From positions 1-64,000 of the forward strand of contig NZ_JAHGUP010000024.1 in the NCBI RefSeq assembly GCF_001989995.2: a stretch of 64,000 bases of DNA, read 5' to 3'. The translations under genes were made by a program, and so were the position numbers. Within the stretch, counting starts at the first letter, position 1. Every line of letters begins with the position of its first letter. Under the pieces are notes generated by a model. The model searched no databases and was not told the origin of the DNA. It saw only the letters and a program-made list of their open reading frames with translations. This document shows, one piece after another, positions 24,589 through 34,311 of this stretch. This DNA is from Vibrio anguillarum. GTDB taxonomy: Bacteria; Pseudomonadota; Gammaproteobacteria; Enterobacterales; Vibrionaceae.

Positions 24589-25596
24589 TTACTTCGCTGC
24601 TTCTTTGGCGGTTTTTATCCACGAATCGAATTCAGATTGGTGAGCTTTTATCCAACCATTGGCATGAGCTTCAATATCTTTGGCAGAGTTTTTACCTTTA
24701 CTCATGATCATGTTTTGCGCACTGATATCATTAATATTCAACTTCATGATTTCAAAAAGTTTTGCTGCGGCTGGGTTTTCTAGAGCGAATTTTTTATTGG
24801 CGACAATCAGCATACTGTTCATCTCAAAGCCGAAGTTCTTTCCATTGGGTAGGGTTGTATCGATATTTTTGCGCTCACCAGGTAGGGCAGAGAAAGGGAC
24901 TTCAAGCCAGGTGACATCTTTACCAGGGACCAAAACCCCACTCACCCAATAAGGTGTCCAAGTGTAATAAAGGATAGGGTCGCCTTTTTTGTAGCGTGAA
25001 ATTGTATCGGCAATGATAGCGGCATAGTTACCCTGGTTGTGAGTAACGGTCGGTCGTAAACCGTAGGCGGTTAAGTGCTCCTCAATCACCATCTCACAAC
25101 CCCAGCCGGGTGTGCAGCCAGTTAAGTCTGCTTTACCATCGCCATTTGCATCAAACAGCTTGGCGATTTTAGGGTCTTTTAACTGAGCAATATTGGTAAT
25201 ACCGTATTTATCTGCCGTTTTTTTATCAATCAAGTAGCCTTGTGCTGCTCCTGATATATATTGACCTTTTCGATAGAACTTGGCGTCGCCGCCCGCCATC
25301 GAGTATTTGTCGGCGTGTAAAGGAAACCACCCAACGGCGAGATAGGTTGCATCGCCTTCGGCAATCGAAGTATAAGCCACGTTGTAGTCGACTTCTTTGG
25401 TCGGTTTGACATCGTACCCCAGCGCTTCCATCGCTTTGTTCACGATGAGAGTTTGAAATGTTTCTTCAGCCACTGTCGATTGTACGGGTTGTACACTAAT
25501 ACCTTTGCCAGGAAGTTTATCAGCCCAAGCGCTGATGGGTAATGCCGCCGATGCGATTAAACTGGTTGAGATTAACGTCTTCCATGCGTAATTCAT
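24589..25596 (-). CDS. proX: glycine betaine/proline-betaine periplasmic binding protein
   Basis: A 335-residue periplasmic substrate-binding protein. The signal peptide is residues 1-25 ([18 protein letters not shown], cleavage before DKLPGKG). The mature part is of the ProX type ([40 protein letters not shown]), with Trp residues near 69, 188 and elsewhere that form the aromatic box for quaternary amines, and Cys pairs ([10 protein letters not shown]) near 160 as in E. coli ProX. It delivers glycine betaine or proline betaine to ProVW. It overlaps proW by four bases and is the third gene of the operon, a proV-proW-proX order as in E. coli. A strong hairpin follows. Confidence 0.94.
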   Translation of the reverse strand: MNYAWKTLISTSLIASAALPISAWADKLPGKGISVQPVQSTVAEETFQTLIVNKAMEALGYDVKPTKEVDYNVAYTSIAEGDATYLAVGWFPLHADKYSMAGGDAKFYRKGQYISGAAQGYLIDKKTADKYGITNIAQLKDPKIAKLFDANGDGKADLTGCTPGWGCEMVIEEHLTAYGLRPTVTHNQGNYAAIIADTISRYKKGDPILYYTWTPYWVSGVLVPGKDVTWLEVPFSALPGERKNIDTTLPNGKNFGFEMNSMLIVANKKFALENPAAAKLFEIMKLNINDISAQNMIMSKGKNSAKDIEAHANGWIKAHQSEFDSWIKTAKEAAK

Positions 25597-26699
25597 TTCT
25601 GTTCTCCTAGATTGTTGGCACTCTGATGAGTCAGTTTTTGCTTCAGTAAATAAAAGGGTGAGATAGGGCCGGTTTGATACCAGCGTACTTTTTGATCGCG
25701 ATTTTCTGTACCGATATGCTGAGTTAGGCGATCAAGTAAGATGGCGAGAATGACAATGCCAAGTCCCCCCACGGCAGCGAGTCCCATATCAAGTCGGCCA
25801 ATACCACGCAAAACCATTTGCCCTAAGCCACCGACAGCAATCATGGAGGCAATTACAACCATCGACAGCGATAGCATCAGTGTTTGGTTGACACCGGCCA
25901 TAATGGTCGGCATGGCTAGTGGTAACTGAATACGGTAGAGCATCTGTTTTGGGCTTGCGCCGAATGCATGGCCTGCTTCGATAAGCTCTTCGGGAACTTG
26001 TTGAATACCTAAGATGGTTAAACGAACAATCGGTGGCAGGGCGAAAATAATGGTTACCACCACGCCAGGTACGTTGCCAATTCCGAACAGCATCACGATC
26101 GGGACTAAATACACGAATGCGGGCGTGGTTTGCATCGCATCCAAAACGGGGCGGATGAATTTTGCAGCCGTTTGATTTCTGGCCAGCCAAATCCCAAGTG
26201 GCAAGCCAATCAATAGGCAAAAGAATACCGAGGTCATGACCAAGGCGAGGGTGACCATTGCTTGTGACCACGCTCCGATTAATCCAATCGTAATCAGCGA
26301 GGCTAATGAAGCGATACCCATTTTAGGTCCAGCAAGTTGCCATGTGATCAAAAATAAAATCAACAACATCACAGGCGCTGGCGTTGAAACTAACGTGGTT
26401 TCAAATGAACTTAAAATAAAATCAACAGGTACTCTGACAGCTTGAAATAATGGCCTACCGTGTTCCACTAACCAACCCAGCCCGGTTTCAACCCAGTGAT
26501 CAAAGGGGATAATTGCATCTTGAAATGGGTGCAGCCAATCGAAAGGCGCGGGAGCGTCGGTTGCGCCATTTAACCAATCACCTGCTGTAGTTGGAGACGC
26601 AGTAGTCGCTGACCAAGGATCGCTGCTGACAGGCGTTTGCGCGGTAGACGCCCATGGGTCAAGCGCCTCTGTGGATTGAATGTTGGTTTCCGTTGTCAT
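25593..26699 (-). CDS. proW: glycine betaine/proline ABC permease
   Basis: A 368-residue inner-membrane permease. The first 100 residues are a hydrophilic tail, as in E. coli ProW, here with repeated DPW motifs ([16 protein letters not shown]). Membrane helices start near residue 108. The EAA loop that docks the ATPase is [20 protein letters not shown] near residue 240, followed by [20 protein letters not shown]. It couples to ProV and takes substrate from ProX. It starts two bases after the proV stop and overlaps proX by four bases, so the three genes are tightly coupled. Length is close to the E. coli protein (354 residues). Confidence 0.94.
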   Translation of the reverse strand: MTTETNIQSTEALDPWASTAQTPVSSDPWSATTASPTTAGDWLNGATDAPAPFDWLHPFQDAIIPFDHWVETGLGWLVEHGRPLFQAVRVPVDFILSSFETTLVSTPAPVMLLILFLITWQLAGPKMGIASLASLITIGLIGAWSQAMVTLALVMTSVFFCLLIGLPLGIWLARNQTAAKFIRPVLDAMQTTPAFVYLVPIVMLFGIGNVPGVVVTIIFALPPIVRLTILGIQQVPEELIEAGHAFGASPKQMLYRIQLPLAMPTIMAGVNQTLMLSLSMVVIASMIAVGGLGQMVLRGIGRLDMGLAAVGGLGIVILAILLDRLTQHIGTENRDQKVRWYQTGPISPFYLLKQKLTHQSANNLGEQK

Positions 26700-26701
26700 A
26701 A

Positions 26702-27889
26702 TTATTCCCTATCCAAAGTCTGCAATAAGCGTGATTTGGTGATCACGCCGTAATAATTTCCCTGCTGATCGACAACAGGCACGGCGTAGGGGACTTCAGC
26801 AACTTGGCTGATTAGTTCACTAACAGACAGCTCCGGATCAACCGTCACAATGTCAGGCAGTAGTGCCGCGCTAAGTGATGTTTGTTGCTTGAGAGCTTGT
26901 TTCAGAGAGTCGAGCGACACAATGCCAGAGTATTTATTCGTACGGTCAACTACAATTCCGTAGTCTCGGTCATGATCCATCAGTAACTGCATTGCTGCAG
27001 CCGGGCCATCATTGTCGTGTTTTTTAAAAACGGCCGCGGGTTTTTTACGGGCAATGTCTTTAGCTGAAAAAACACTGGCAACATTAACGCCACGAAAGAA
27101 TGAACTGACGTAATCGTTAGCAGGATGATGCAATATTTCATCGGGCGTGCCCGTTTGTACGACGATGCCATCTTGCATGATGGCGATACGGTCACCAATT
27201 CTCATTGCTTCATCAAGGTCATGAGAAATAAAAACGATGGTTCGCTTATCATCATTTTGCAGGCGGATTAGTTCATCTTGCATTTCGGTGCGGATTAACG
27301 GGTCGAGTGCGGAAAATGCTTCGTCCATTAACAAAATGTCAGGGTCGTTGGCGAGTGCACGGGCCAAACCAACGCGTTGTTTCATCCCACCCGATAACTC
27401 ATCAGGGAATGACTCACAGTAGGCGTCTAAGCCAACCCGAGCGAGCGCTTCTTTTGCACTTTTATTACGTTCATGAGCCACCACTCCTGATAGTTCTAAT
27501 CCAAAGGCAGCGTTTTCAAGAACGGTCATATGTGGCATGAGTGCGAAGTTCTGAAATACCATTGAGATATTTTTACGTCTTACATCGCGCAGCTCTTGCT
27601 CTGAAATATGAGCAATATCCTTACCCTTCAGTAAAACACTTCCTTGGGTTGGCTCAATCAGGCGGTTCAACAATCGAACTAAAGTGGACTTGCCCGAACC
27701 GGACAAACCCATAATGACAAAAATCTCCCCTTCATTGATTGAAAGAGACACATCCTTGACCCCAACAGTGAGCCCGGTTTGCTCGAAAATTTGGTCCTTA
27801 TCCAACCCTTTTTCTAACAGCGGGAAAGCCTGTTGTGGAGTCTCTCCAAATACCTTGTAGAGGTTCTTAACTTCTAACACGGGTGACAT
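26702..27889 (-). CDS. proV: glycine betaine/proline ABC ATPase
   Basis: A 395-residue ATPase with the long ProV N-terminal segment ([20 protein letters not shown]). Walker [10 protein letters not shown] is near residue 61, the Q-loop [11 protein letters not shown] near 113, the signature [15 protein letters not shown] near 165, Walker [14 protein letters not shown] near 184, and the switch His in FISHDLDEA near 221. The C-terminal 120 residues hold a CBS pair ([36 protein letters not shown]), which in OpuA/ProV ATPases senses ionic strength. It heads the operon. The 288-base gap upstream is shared with the divergent TPR gene and holds a TAGTACACTA element that may be a regulator site. Confidence 0.95.
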   Translation of the reverse strand: MSPVLEVKNLYKVFGETPQQAFPLLEKGLDKDQIFEQTGLTVGVKDVSLSINEGEIFVIMGLSGSGKSTLVRLLNRLIEPTQGSVLLKGKDIAHISEQELRDVRRKNISMVFQNFALMPHMTVLENAAFGLELSGVVAHERNKSAKEALARVGLDAYCESFPDELSGGMKQRVGLARALANDPDILLMDEAFSALDPLIRTEMQDELIRLQNDDKRTIVFISHDLDEAMRIGDRIAIMQDGIVVQTGTPDEILHHPANDYVSSFFRGVNVASVFSAKDIARKKPAAVFKKHDNDGPAAAMQLLMDHDRDYGIVVDRTNKYSGIVSLDSLKQALKQQTSLSAALLPDIVTVDPELSVSELISQVAEVPYAVPVVDQQGNYYGVITKSRLLQTLDRE

Positions 27890-28177
27890 GATTTACATCC
27901 TTTGTTCTTCATGGCTATTTAATGTTTAGCCGTAAATATGTATAGTACACTAAGCATTAATTTGACGATTTTCAAGTTTTAACCCAGTTTTCATTAGCTA
28001 TTTTGTCATTAACTTACTGATTTTTTATATCAAAAATAAATTTAAAAAAACAAAAAATAGTTTGAGTTAAAATGGTTGTATGTGGATGACAGGCCAGAGA
28101 AATTTGGGTCCATCGGTGTGCAGATTTGAAAATGGCGACGAATAAATCGACAACGTGTCTGATGAAAGAGGTAGAGA
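27890..28177. promoter_or_regulatory. divergent control region of proV and the TPR gene
   Basis: AT-rich region. On the proV side it holds TAGTACACTA at 27943-27952, whose four-base ends are inverted repeats, and a nearby TATACAT that could be a -10 element. Salt regulation of proV is expected. No riboswitch or small gene could be supported; a leftward 93-codon frame across 28014-28295 lacks a ribosome site. Confidence 0.35.
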
Positions 28178-29053
28178 GTGAGAAAAATAAATGAGCAACC
28201 GATTGTGCGGCAATTATTGCAGCTATTCTTGTTCCTGATAGTGCTAACGTCTTTCCCAACACTGGCACAGGAAGAGTCTTATTCTGAATCGCCAATACTG
28301 GATCGTCCTTTGGTTGAGCGCTACATATTGGATGAGCTGAAAGCGTTAAGACAAGATCAACAAGATCTTGAACGGCGACTCACGATTCAAATTACCGACA
28401 GAGAATTGTCCGTTGCAGACAAGTCACTGAATTACTCGAATGTGACGGTGACCTATTTTTTCTATGTCATCGCTGGTGTTGCCTCATTAGTTGCATTAAT
28501 TGGTTGGCAGTCACTTAAAGAAGTGAAGCACAACTCGCGTGAACTGGCCGATAAACGGCTAAATCAAATTGCGCAGGAATATGAGAAAAAATTCCTCGCC
28601 TTGGAGCGAGATCTCAAGCGCAAAACACGCATCATTACCGAAAACAACCGTGAAATTGAAATTATTAATGAAATCCATAACTTATGGTTGAGAGCGCAAA
28701 GTGTCCAAACACCAGAGCAGCGTATTGAAGTGTATGACGAAATTTTAAAAATCCGTCCCGGAGATTTGGAAGCGTTGACATACAAAGCAGATGCTGCGAT
28801 GGAAATTCGGGAATACTACTGGGCACTGAGCCTATGTAATCGCGTGCTAGAGTTAGATGATGCTAATGCGCCAGCCTTGTACCAACGAGCATGTGCGTAT
28901 GCGCGTATCGGAGCCGAAGAACAAGCGATTGAGGATTTACAAAGAGCCACGGAAATTAGCGCTTCATTGCGAGATTTAATTGCAGAAGAAGCTGATTTAG
29001 AAGGGCTACACGGCAATAAGAAGTTTGACGAGCTGATCAGTGGCAACGTTTGA
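28178..29053 (+). CDS. membrane-anchored coiled-coil and TPR protein
   Basis: A 291-residue protein starting with GTG, supported by AGAGGT about nine bases upstream; no in-frame ATG serves the signal region. Parts in order: a signal peptide (LFLFLIVLTSFPTLAQ, cleavage near residue 31), a periplasmic segment of about 60 residues, a membrane helix near residues 88-108 (TYFFYVIAGVASLVALIGW), a charged coiled coil (about 110-165) and two or three TPR units (PGDLEALTYKADAAMEIREY; ANAPALYQRACAYARIGAEE) to the end. The C-terminal part should be cytosolic and bind a partner protein. I do not know the family name. It is divergent from proVWX and lies upstream of speA, with a gap of 175 bases, so it is likely its own unit. 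Confidence 0.75.
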   Translation: MRKINEQPIVRQLLQLFLFLIVLTSFPTLAQEESYSESPILDRPLVERYILDELKALRQDQQDLERRLTIQITDRELSVADKSLNYSNVTVTYFFYVIAGVASLVALIGWQSLKEVKHNSRELADKRLNQIAQEYEKKFLALERDLKRKTRIITENNREIEIINEIHNLWLRAQSVQTPEQRIEVYDEILKIRPGDLEALTYKADAAMEIREYYWALSLCNRVLELDDANAPALYQRACAYARIGAEEQAIEDLQRATEISASLRDLIAEEADLEGLHGNKKFDELISGNV

Positions 29054-29116
29054 TTTTGTATTAAATTTCATCCACTTTTTATAGCGAACTGGTGATAATC
29101 AAACGTAATCTTAACG

Positions 29117-29135
29117 ACAAATTATTATCATTAGA
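29117..29135 (-). promoter_or_regulatory. Fur-box-like element upstream of speA
   Basis: On the leftward strand TCTAATGATAATAATTTGT matches 13 of 19 positions of the Fur consensus, with the core AATGATAAT intact. It is about 110 bases before the preferred speA start. AT-rich sequence can give such matches by chance. Confidence 0.25.
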
Positions 29136-29228
29136 CACACATACGCTTTTAACCGTTAATGCGCCTGACGTTACAGGCGTCAAGTCGTGATATCAGACTT
29201 TCTGATTCACTTTTTACTCTCTGTTTTT

Positions 29229-31151
29229 GTGAGATTAGATGTGGAACAACCATCCAAATTAGATCGCGTTCGCGCTGACTACAATGTTCATTATTGGAGC
29301 CAAGGCTTCTTCGGTATTGACAATCAAGGCGAAGTTTATGTTTCGCCGCGCCATGATAAGGCGCACCAAACCCCCTTGAGTTCGATCGTAAAGCAGCTTG
29401 AAGCGCGTGATTTAAATTTGCCTGTGCTTGTACGTTTTCCGCAGATCCTGCATCAACGCGTACATAACATTTGTGACGCCTTTAATCAGGCGATTGAAGA
29501 ATACCAATATCCAAACAACTACCTGTTGGTCTACCCAATCAAAGTGAACCAACAAAAAGAAGTGGTAGATGAGATTTTAGCCAGCCAAGCGCAGCTAGAG
29601 ACTAAACAGCTTGGATTGGAAGCGGGCAGTAAGCCAGAATTATTGGCGGTATTGGCTTTAGCCCAACAAGCAAGTTCAGTGATTGTATGTAACGGCTACA
29701 AAGACAGAGAGTACATTCGTCTGGCCCTGATTGGTGAAAAGCTTGGCCATAAAGTATTCATCGTTTTGGAAAAATTGTCTGAGCTGGATCTCGTGCTGAA
29801 AGAAGCGAAAAGCCTAGGCGTGAAACCACGTTTAGGGCTCCGTATTCGTTTAGCTTCTCAAGGCGCGGGGAAATGGCAGGCGAGTGGTGGTGAAAAATCG
29901 AAGTTTGGGCTCTCTGCATCTCAAGTGTTGACCGTTATCGAACGCCTTAAAAAAGAGCAGCAATTAGAAGCATTGCAACTGGTGCATTTCCACTTAGGTT
30001 CGCAAATGGCGAATATTCGTGATGTGCGTAATGGCGTGAACGAAGCGGCGCGTTTTTACTGCGAGCTGCGTGATATTGGTGCGGAGATTGACTTCTTCGA
30101 TGTGGGTGGCGGTTTGGCGGTGGACTACGACGGTACACGCAGTCAATCATCCAACTCGATGAACTATGGTTTAGCTGAATATGCACGCAATATCGTAAGC
30201 ACGGTAAGCGATGTGTGCCAGTTATATAGTCAGCCAAGGCCAGTCATTATTTCTGAATCAGGCCGCTCGATTACCGCGCACCACGCCGTACTTATCACTA
30301 ATGTTATTGGTACAGAAGCGTATTACCCAGAAGAGATTCCAGAAGTCGGTGAAGAAGCTCCGGTATTGCTACAAAACATGTGGCGTAACTGGCAAAGCTT
30401 AAGTGAAGGCTCTGATGCGCGTGCACTGATTGAAATTTACAACGATACGCAAAGCGATCTGTCGGAAGCGCACAACCAGTTTTCGACTGGCGTTATTAAC
30501 CTTCAGCACCGTGCTTGGGCTGAACAGCTATCGCTGCGCATTTATCACGAATTGACACTGCAAATGAGTACCAAAAACCGTTTCCATCGTCCTATTTTGG
30601 ATGAACTGAATGAGCGTTTGGCGGATAAGTTTTTTGTTAACTTTTCACTGTTTCAATCATTGCCAGATGCGTGGGGAATCGACCAAGTTTTCCCTGTGTT
30701 GCCATTATCTGGCCTTGAAAAAGTGGAAGATCGCCGCGCCGTGATGCTGGATATCACCTGTGATTCTGATGGTGCCATCGAGCAATACGTCGAGGGGCAA
30801 GGTATTGAAACAACGCTGCCAGTGCCAGCATGGAATGCTGATGAACCGTATTTGATGGGATTCTTCCTTGTAGGAGCCTATCAAGAGATCTTAGGCGATA
30901 TGCATAACCTATTTGGCGACACACACAGCGTGGTGGTGAACATGGCAGAGAATGGAGAAACCGAAATCGTATCGATCAACGAAGGAGACACGGTTGAAGA
31001 TATGATGCGCTATGTTCATATTGATGTGGATGCTATCCGTAAAAACTACCGCGAATTAGTTAGCCAGCGTGTGGCGGTTGAAGAACAAGAAAATGTATTG
31101 CAAGAGCTTGAGCAAGGCTTGAGCGGTTATACCTATCTAGAGGATTTCTAA
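29229..31151 (+). CDS. speA: biosynthetic arginine decarboxylase
   Basis: A PLP enzyme of about 640 residues that makes agmatine from arginine. The alanine racemase-like barrel carries the PLP lysine in [16 protein letters not shown] near residue 100, and the phosphate and glycine-rich loops ([23 protein letters not shown]) follow. The C-terminal part has the product-side Cys motif [10 protein letters not shown], which contributes substrate contacts from the other subunit. The start is uncertain: GTG at 29229 ([13 protein letters not shown] follows) gives about 640 residues, the length I recall for Vibrio SpeA; a GTG at 29187 adds 14 hydrophobic residues unlikely in a cytosolic enzyme. SpeB follows with no gap, so the pair converts arginine to putrescine via agmatine. 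Confidence 0.93.
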   Translation: MRLDVEQPSKLDRVRADYNVHYWSQGFFGIDNQGEVYVSPRHDKAHQTPLSSIVKQLEARDLNLPVLVRFPQILHQRVHNICDAFNQAIEEYQYPNNYLLVYPIKVNQQKEVVDEILASQAQLETKQLGLEAGSKPELLAVLALAQQASSVIVCNGYKDREYIRLALIGEKLGHKVFIVLEKLSELDLVLKEAKSLGVKPRLGLRIRLASQGAGKWQASGGEKSKFGLSASQVLTVIERLKKEQQLEALQLVHFHLGSQMANIRDVRNGVNEAARFYCELRDIGAEIDFFDVGGGLAVDYDGTRSQSSNSMNYGLAEYARNIVSTVSDVCQLYSQPRPVIISESGRSITAHHAVLITNVIGTEAYYPEEIPEVGEEAPVLLQNMWRNWQSLSEGSDARALIEIYNDTQSDLSEAHNQFSTGVINLQHRAWAEQLSLRIYHELTLQMSTKNRFHRPILDELNERLADKFFVNFSLFQSLPDAWGIDQVFPVLPLSGLEKVEDRRAVMLDITCDSDGAIEQYVEGQGIETTLPVPAWNADEPYLMGFFLVGAYQEILGDMHNLFGDTHSVVVNMAENGETEIVSINEGDTVEDMMRYVHIDVDAIRKNYRELVSQRVAVEEQENVLQELEQGLSGYTYLEDF

Positions 31152-32081
31152 ATGAATGATTTGTTTACTAAAACTGATTATTCCCTGTATTCCAATGCGA
31201 TGACGTTTGTACGTCGTCCTTATGTTAAAGACCCAGTAAGTGCAGATGCCGATGTCGTGGTACTGGGCGTACCTTTGGATATGGCTACATCAGGTCGCCC
31301 GGGGGCGAGAATGGGTCCAGATGCGATTCGTCGCGCTTCAGTGAACCTTGCATGGGAAGGTAAAAAGTTTCCTTGGAACTTTAACTTGTTCCAAGATACC
31401 AAAGTGATCGACGCGGGTGATTTGGTGTTTGATTGTGGTGACGCTGAAGATTTCACTTATCGCTTAGAAGCGGCGACTAGCGAAATTCTAAAAAGTGGCA
31501 AAACCATGCTTGCTTTAGGTGGTGACCACTTTATCACGCTGCCTATATTGCGTGCTTATGCCAAATATTATGGCGAAATGGCATTGATTCACTTTGATGC
31601 TCATACAGACACCTATGCCAATGGCAGCGCTTATGATCACGGCACTATGTTCTATCATGCGCCGAAGGAAGGGTTAATCTCAGCCAAGCATTCTGTGCAA
31701 GTGGGTATTCGTACCGAATACAAACAGGAAGGGCACGGTTTTAATGTCATCAATGCGATGCAAGCGAATGATATGTCAGTGGAAGAGATCGTCGCTAATA
31801 TTCGTCAAACTATTGGTGATAAACCCGTATACCTAACGTTTGATATTGACTGCTTAGATCCCGCTTTTGCTCCTGGAACGGGTACGCCAGTATGTGGTGG
31901 ATTGAATTCCGATAAAGTGCTGAAAATCATTCGTGCATTGGCCGGTATTAATTTGGTGGGAATGGATGTTGTTGAAGTTTCTCCTCCGTACGATCAAAGT
32001 GAGCTAACGGCTTTGGCTGGTGCGACAATTGCTCTAGAGCTGCTTTACGTTTGGGCTTCTAAGCCAAACGTGGCGTCATAA
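31152..32081 (+). CDS. speB: agmatinase
   Basis: A 309-residue ureohydrolase that splits agmatine into putrescine and urea. The binuclear manganese site is complete: GGDHFITLP near residue 120, [12 protein letters not shown] near residue 148, and [20 protein letters not shown] near residue 228. The [17 protein letters not shown] segment is usual for agmatinases and not for arginases. Its ATG follows the speA stop codon directly (TAAATG), so translation is coupled. The operon ends with a terminator 13 bases later. This route gives putrescine from arginine without ornithine. Confidence 0.96.
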   Translation: MNDLFTKTDYSLYSNAMTFVRRPYVKDPVSADADVVVLGVPLDMATSGRPGARMGPDAIRRASVNLAWEGKKFPWNFNLFQDTKVIDAGDLVFDCGDAEDFTYRLEAATSEILKSGKTMLALGGDHFITLPILRAYAKYYGEMALIHFDAHTDTYANGSAYDHGTMFYHAPKEGLISAKHSVQVGIRTEYKQEGHGFNVINAMQANDMSVEEIVANIRQTIGDKPVYLTFDIDCLDPAFAPGTGTPVCGGLNSDKVLKIIRALAGINLVGMDVVEVSPPYDQSELTALAGATIALELLYVWASKPNVAS

Positions 32082-32093
32082 AAAATAAGTCAG

Positions 32094-32117
32094 CGCGCAG
32101 CACCACTGCGCGTTTTT
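32094..32117 (+). terminator. terminator of the speAB operon
   Basis: CGCGCA, a 7-base loop, TGCGCG, then TTTTTCTT. Located 12 bases after the speB stop codon. Confidence 0.88.
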
Positions 32118-32347
32118 CTTAACCATCATCTCAACGTATTTCCATTAAAAATCATCATCTTGTCTTTCAATGTAAAATTCACTTTGCGCACTCAATAATA
32201 AATATTAATGACATAACTTGCATAAGTGTTCGCCGTGTACCAATTTTATTAAGTTGGCTAGGTGTCTCATTGGTCTACCATTCATATTAATAATATGATC
32301 AAGTTTCACCTTAATCTTTCTAGCTGTTATACGGTGAGGGTGAATCT

Positions 32348-34258
32348 ATGACTTTAGGTTTTAAAAGCAGAATATATGTGAGCGTAGCACTGCTCGTTGC
32401 GATTTCTTTAATCGTTTTGGGCACCATCAACATGCTGTCGTTAAAAGAGAAGATGATTACCTCTTTAACCACAGAAACTCAAAACAAGCTCAACTATCAC
32501 GTTTCTGAACTCGAATCTTGGGTGAAAACACGTTATCAAGCCGTAGTTAAAGGTTCACAACATTTCCGATCTGCTCTTTCTGATCAAGAGAATGTCAACT
32601 TAGTTCGATTGTTAGCTGAGAGTGCGCAAATTTCAAATGTCATTATGGCGTATGACGATGGCCGTGCCTATATGTCGTTTGACAAAGACAACGGAGTTGT
32701 TACAGGTCAACAAAATTTCACCAGTAGGGATTGGTATCAGCAAGCAAAAACCTCTCGAACTGCTCAGGTAACTGAAATTTATGAAGATAAAATCACCGGT
32801 AAACAGGTTATTAGTGTAGTTATGCCTGTCTACCAACAAAGCCGTTTCATTGGTGTTTTGCTGGGAGATATCCAACTGGATGAGGTTATTGTCCAAGTCA
32901 GTAATATGCGCTTTGCCGGCGGTGCAGCGACATTAACCGACAAGAATGCTGTCTTTTTTGCCAGTGATGATCCTAGTGATATTGGACGAACGCCCTCGCA
33001 AGTCAGCCCTAATTTCCTCGAAATGGAGAAACTTTTTAGCCAGCAGGATGCTGGTCACTTGTCATTTCCTTATTTAGGTATTGAGTTTGATGGTTATTTC
33101 AAGCGCGTTAACCTAACCGATAACATGTACTGGACCATGATGGTGTTCGTCGACAAAGGTACGGCGTTAGCTAATGTGTATGAAGCGCAAAGTAGCGCTA
33201 TTTACACTGGGGTGATTTTGCTCATTATCAGCGTCGCGGCAATCTTCGTCATTCTTAATTATATCTACAAGCCTTTGCTACGCCTGAAAAAAGCGGTACT
33301 TGATCTTTCGAAAGGCTCTGGTGATTTGACACGCCGCTTGGAGGTGAATGGTGATGATGACTTAGCGCAGATAAGCCAAGGCTTCAATTTATTCTCAGAA
33401 AATCTACAAAAAATGATGTTGCAAATATCTGATGCCAGTCAAAACATCTCATCTAATATTGAGCAGTTAGGTCAAACGGCAAAGGAAAATGAGCGGATGC
33501 TGCTTTCGCACTCATCTGAAACAGAGCAAGTGGTGACGGCCATTACTGAAATGAGTGAAAGTGCACGTACTGTGGCAGAGAGCGTTACGCAATCGAATCA
33601 CATTACTGACTCGGCGAGCAAAGAGGCCAAACAATCGATTATTATTGTGAATAATGCGGTTGAAACGGTCAGCTCATTGGTGAGTGATGTTGAACAGATG
33701 TCTGAGCGCATTGCCAATATGAACAAAGATGCGATCAAGATCAGCGAAGTATTGACCGTGATTGGCGCTATTTCAGAGCAAACGAACTTGCTTGCGTTGA
33801 ATGCGGCGATCGAAGCGGCGCGTGCGGGTGAGCAAGGCCGTGGGTTTGCGGTGGTTGCAGATGAAGTTCGTGCTTTAGCGGCGAGAACGCAAAACAGCAC
33901 TACTGAAATATCAGATATGCTGGCCAAGCTACTTGAAGGGACGGATAGCGTTGTAGCCGCAATGGACAAAACTAAAAACCAATGTCAAACCACAGCAGAT
34001 AAAACGTCCGAAGTTTCTGGTAGTTTAAACATCATGAGTACTTCCGTTTCCGAAATTGATGATCTCAGTACCCAGATTGCTGCTGCGACCGAACAGCAAA
34101 GTACAGTCGCAGAAGAGCTCAGTCGCAATATGCTAGCAATAAGAGACATCGTTGAATCATTGGTGGTGAGTGGCAGACAAACTGTCAGTGCTACAGAGTC
34201 ACTCTCTTACTCAAACCATGAGCTTGACCGCTTGGTCTCCAACTTTAAGTTAAAGTAA
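32348..34258 (+). CDS. methyl-accepting chemotaxis protein, dCache amino-acid type
   Basis: A 636-residue receptor with a signal-anchor helix (residues 9-30), a double Cache domain, a second helix near 278-300, HAMP and the signalling tip [20 protein letters not shown] near residue 478. In the distal Cache pocket R127, W129 and Y130 (SRDWY), Y145, D147 and D174 match the residue pattern of amino-acid receptors (PctA type), so the ligand is probably an amino acid or related amine. Its position right after speAB raises the idea of an arginine or polyamine link, but that is speculation. The C-terminus ends LVSNFKLK, with no CheR pentapeptide. The upstream region contains only a weak FliA-like match (GCCGTGTA). 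A terminator follows directly. Confidence 0.93.
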   Translation: MTLGFKSRIYVSVALLVAISLIVLGTINMLSLKEKMITSLTTETQNKLNYHVSELESWVKTRYQAVVKGSQHFRSALSDQENVNLVRLLAESAQISNVIMAYDDGRAYMSFDKDNGVVTGQQNFTSRDWYQQAKTSRTAQVTEIYEDKITGKQVISVVMPVYQQSRFIGVLLGDIQLDEVIVQVSNMRFAGGAATLTDKNAVFFASDDPSDIGRTPSQVSPNFLEMEKLFSQQDAGHLSFPYLGIEFDGYFKRVNLTDNMYWTMMVFVDKGTALANVYEAQSSAIYTGVILLIISVAAIFVILNYIYKPLLRLKKAVLDLSKGSGDLTRRLEVNGDDDLAQISQGFNLFSENLQKMMLQISDASQNISSNIEQLGQTAKENERMLLSHSSETEQVVTAITEMSESARTVAESVTQSNHITDSASKEAKQSIIIVNNAVETVSSLVSDVEQMSERIANMNKDAIKISEVLTVIGAISEQTNLLALNAAIEAARAGEQGRGFAVVADEVRALAARTQNSTTEISDMLAKLLEGTDSVVAAMDKTKNQCQTTADKTSEVSGSLNIMSTSVSEIDDLSTQIAAATEQQSTVAEELSRNMLAIRDIVESLVVSGRQTVSATESLSYSNHELDRLVSNFKLK

Positions 34259-34259
34259 T

Positions 34260-34283
34260 AAAACGCCGCTAACGCGGCGTTTT
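34260..34283 (+). terminator. terminator of the chemoreceptor gene
   Basis: AAAACGCCGC, a 4-base loop, GCGGCGTTTT, overlapping the stop codon region. Perfect 10-base stem with T at the end. Confidence 0.88.
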
Positions 34284-34311
34284 ATTTGGGATTAAGCACG
34301 GAGAGAGCATC

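Noticed and set aside
28014..28295. 93-codon leftward frame between proV and the TPR gene
   Set aside because: It overlaps the signal peptide part of the TPR gene and has no ribosome site.
32213..32239. FliA-like promoter before the third chemoreceptor
   Set aside because: GCCGTGTA is a weak -10 match and the -35 element is poor at the required spacing.
32252..32264. 13-base string shared with 17788-17800
   Set aside because: A 13-base match is expected by chance many times in 64 kb, and the flanks do not match.
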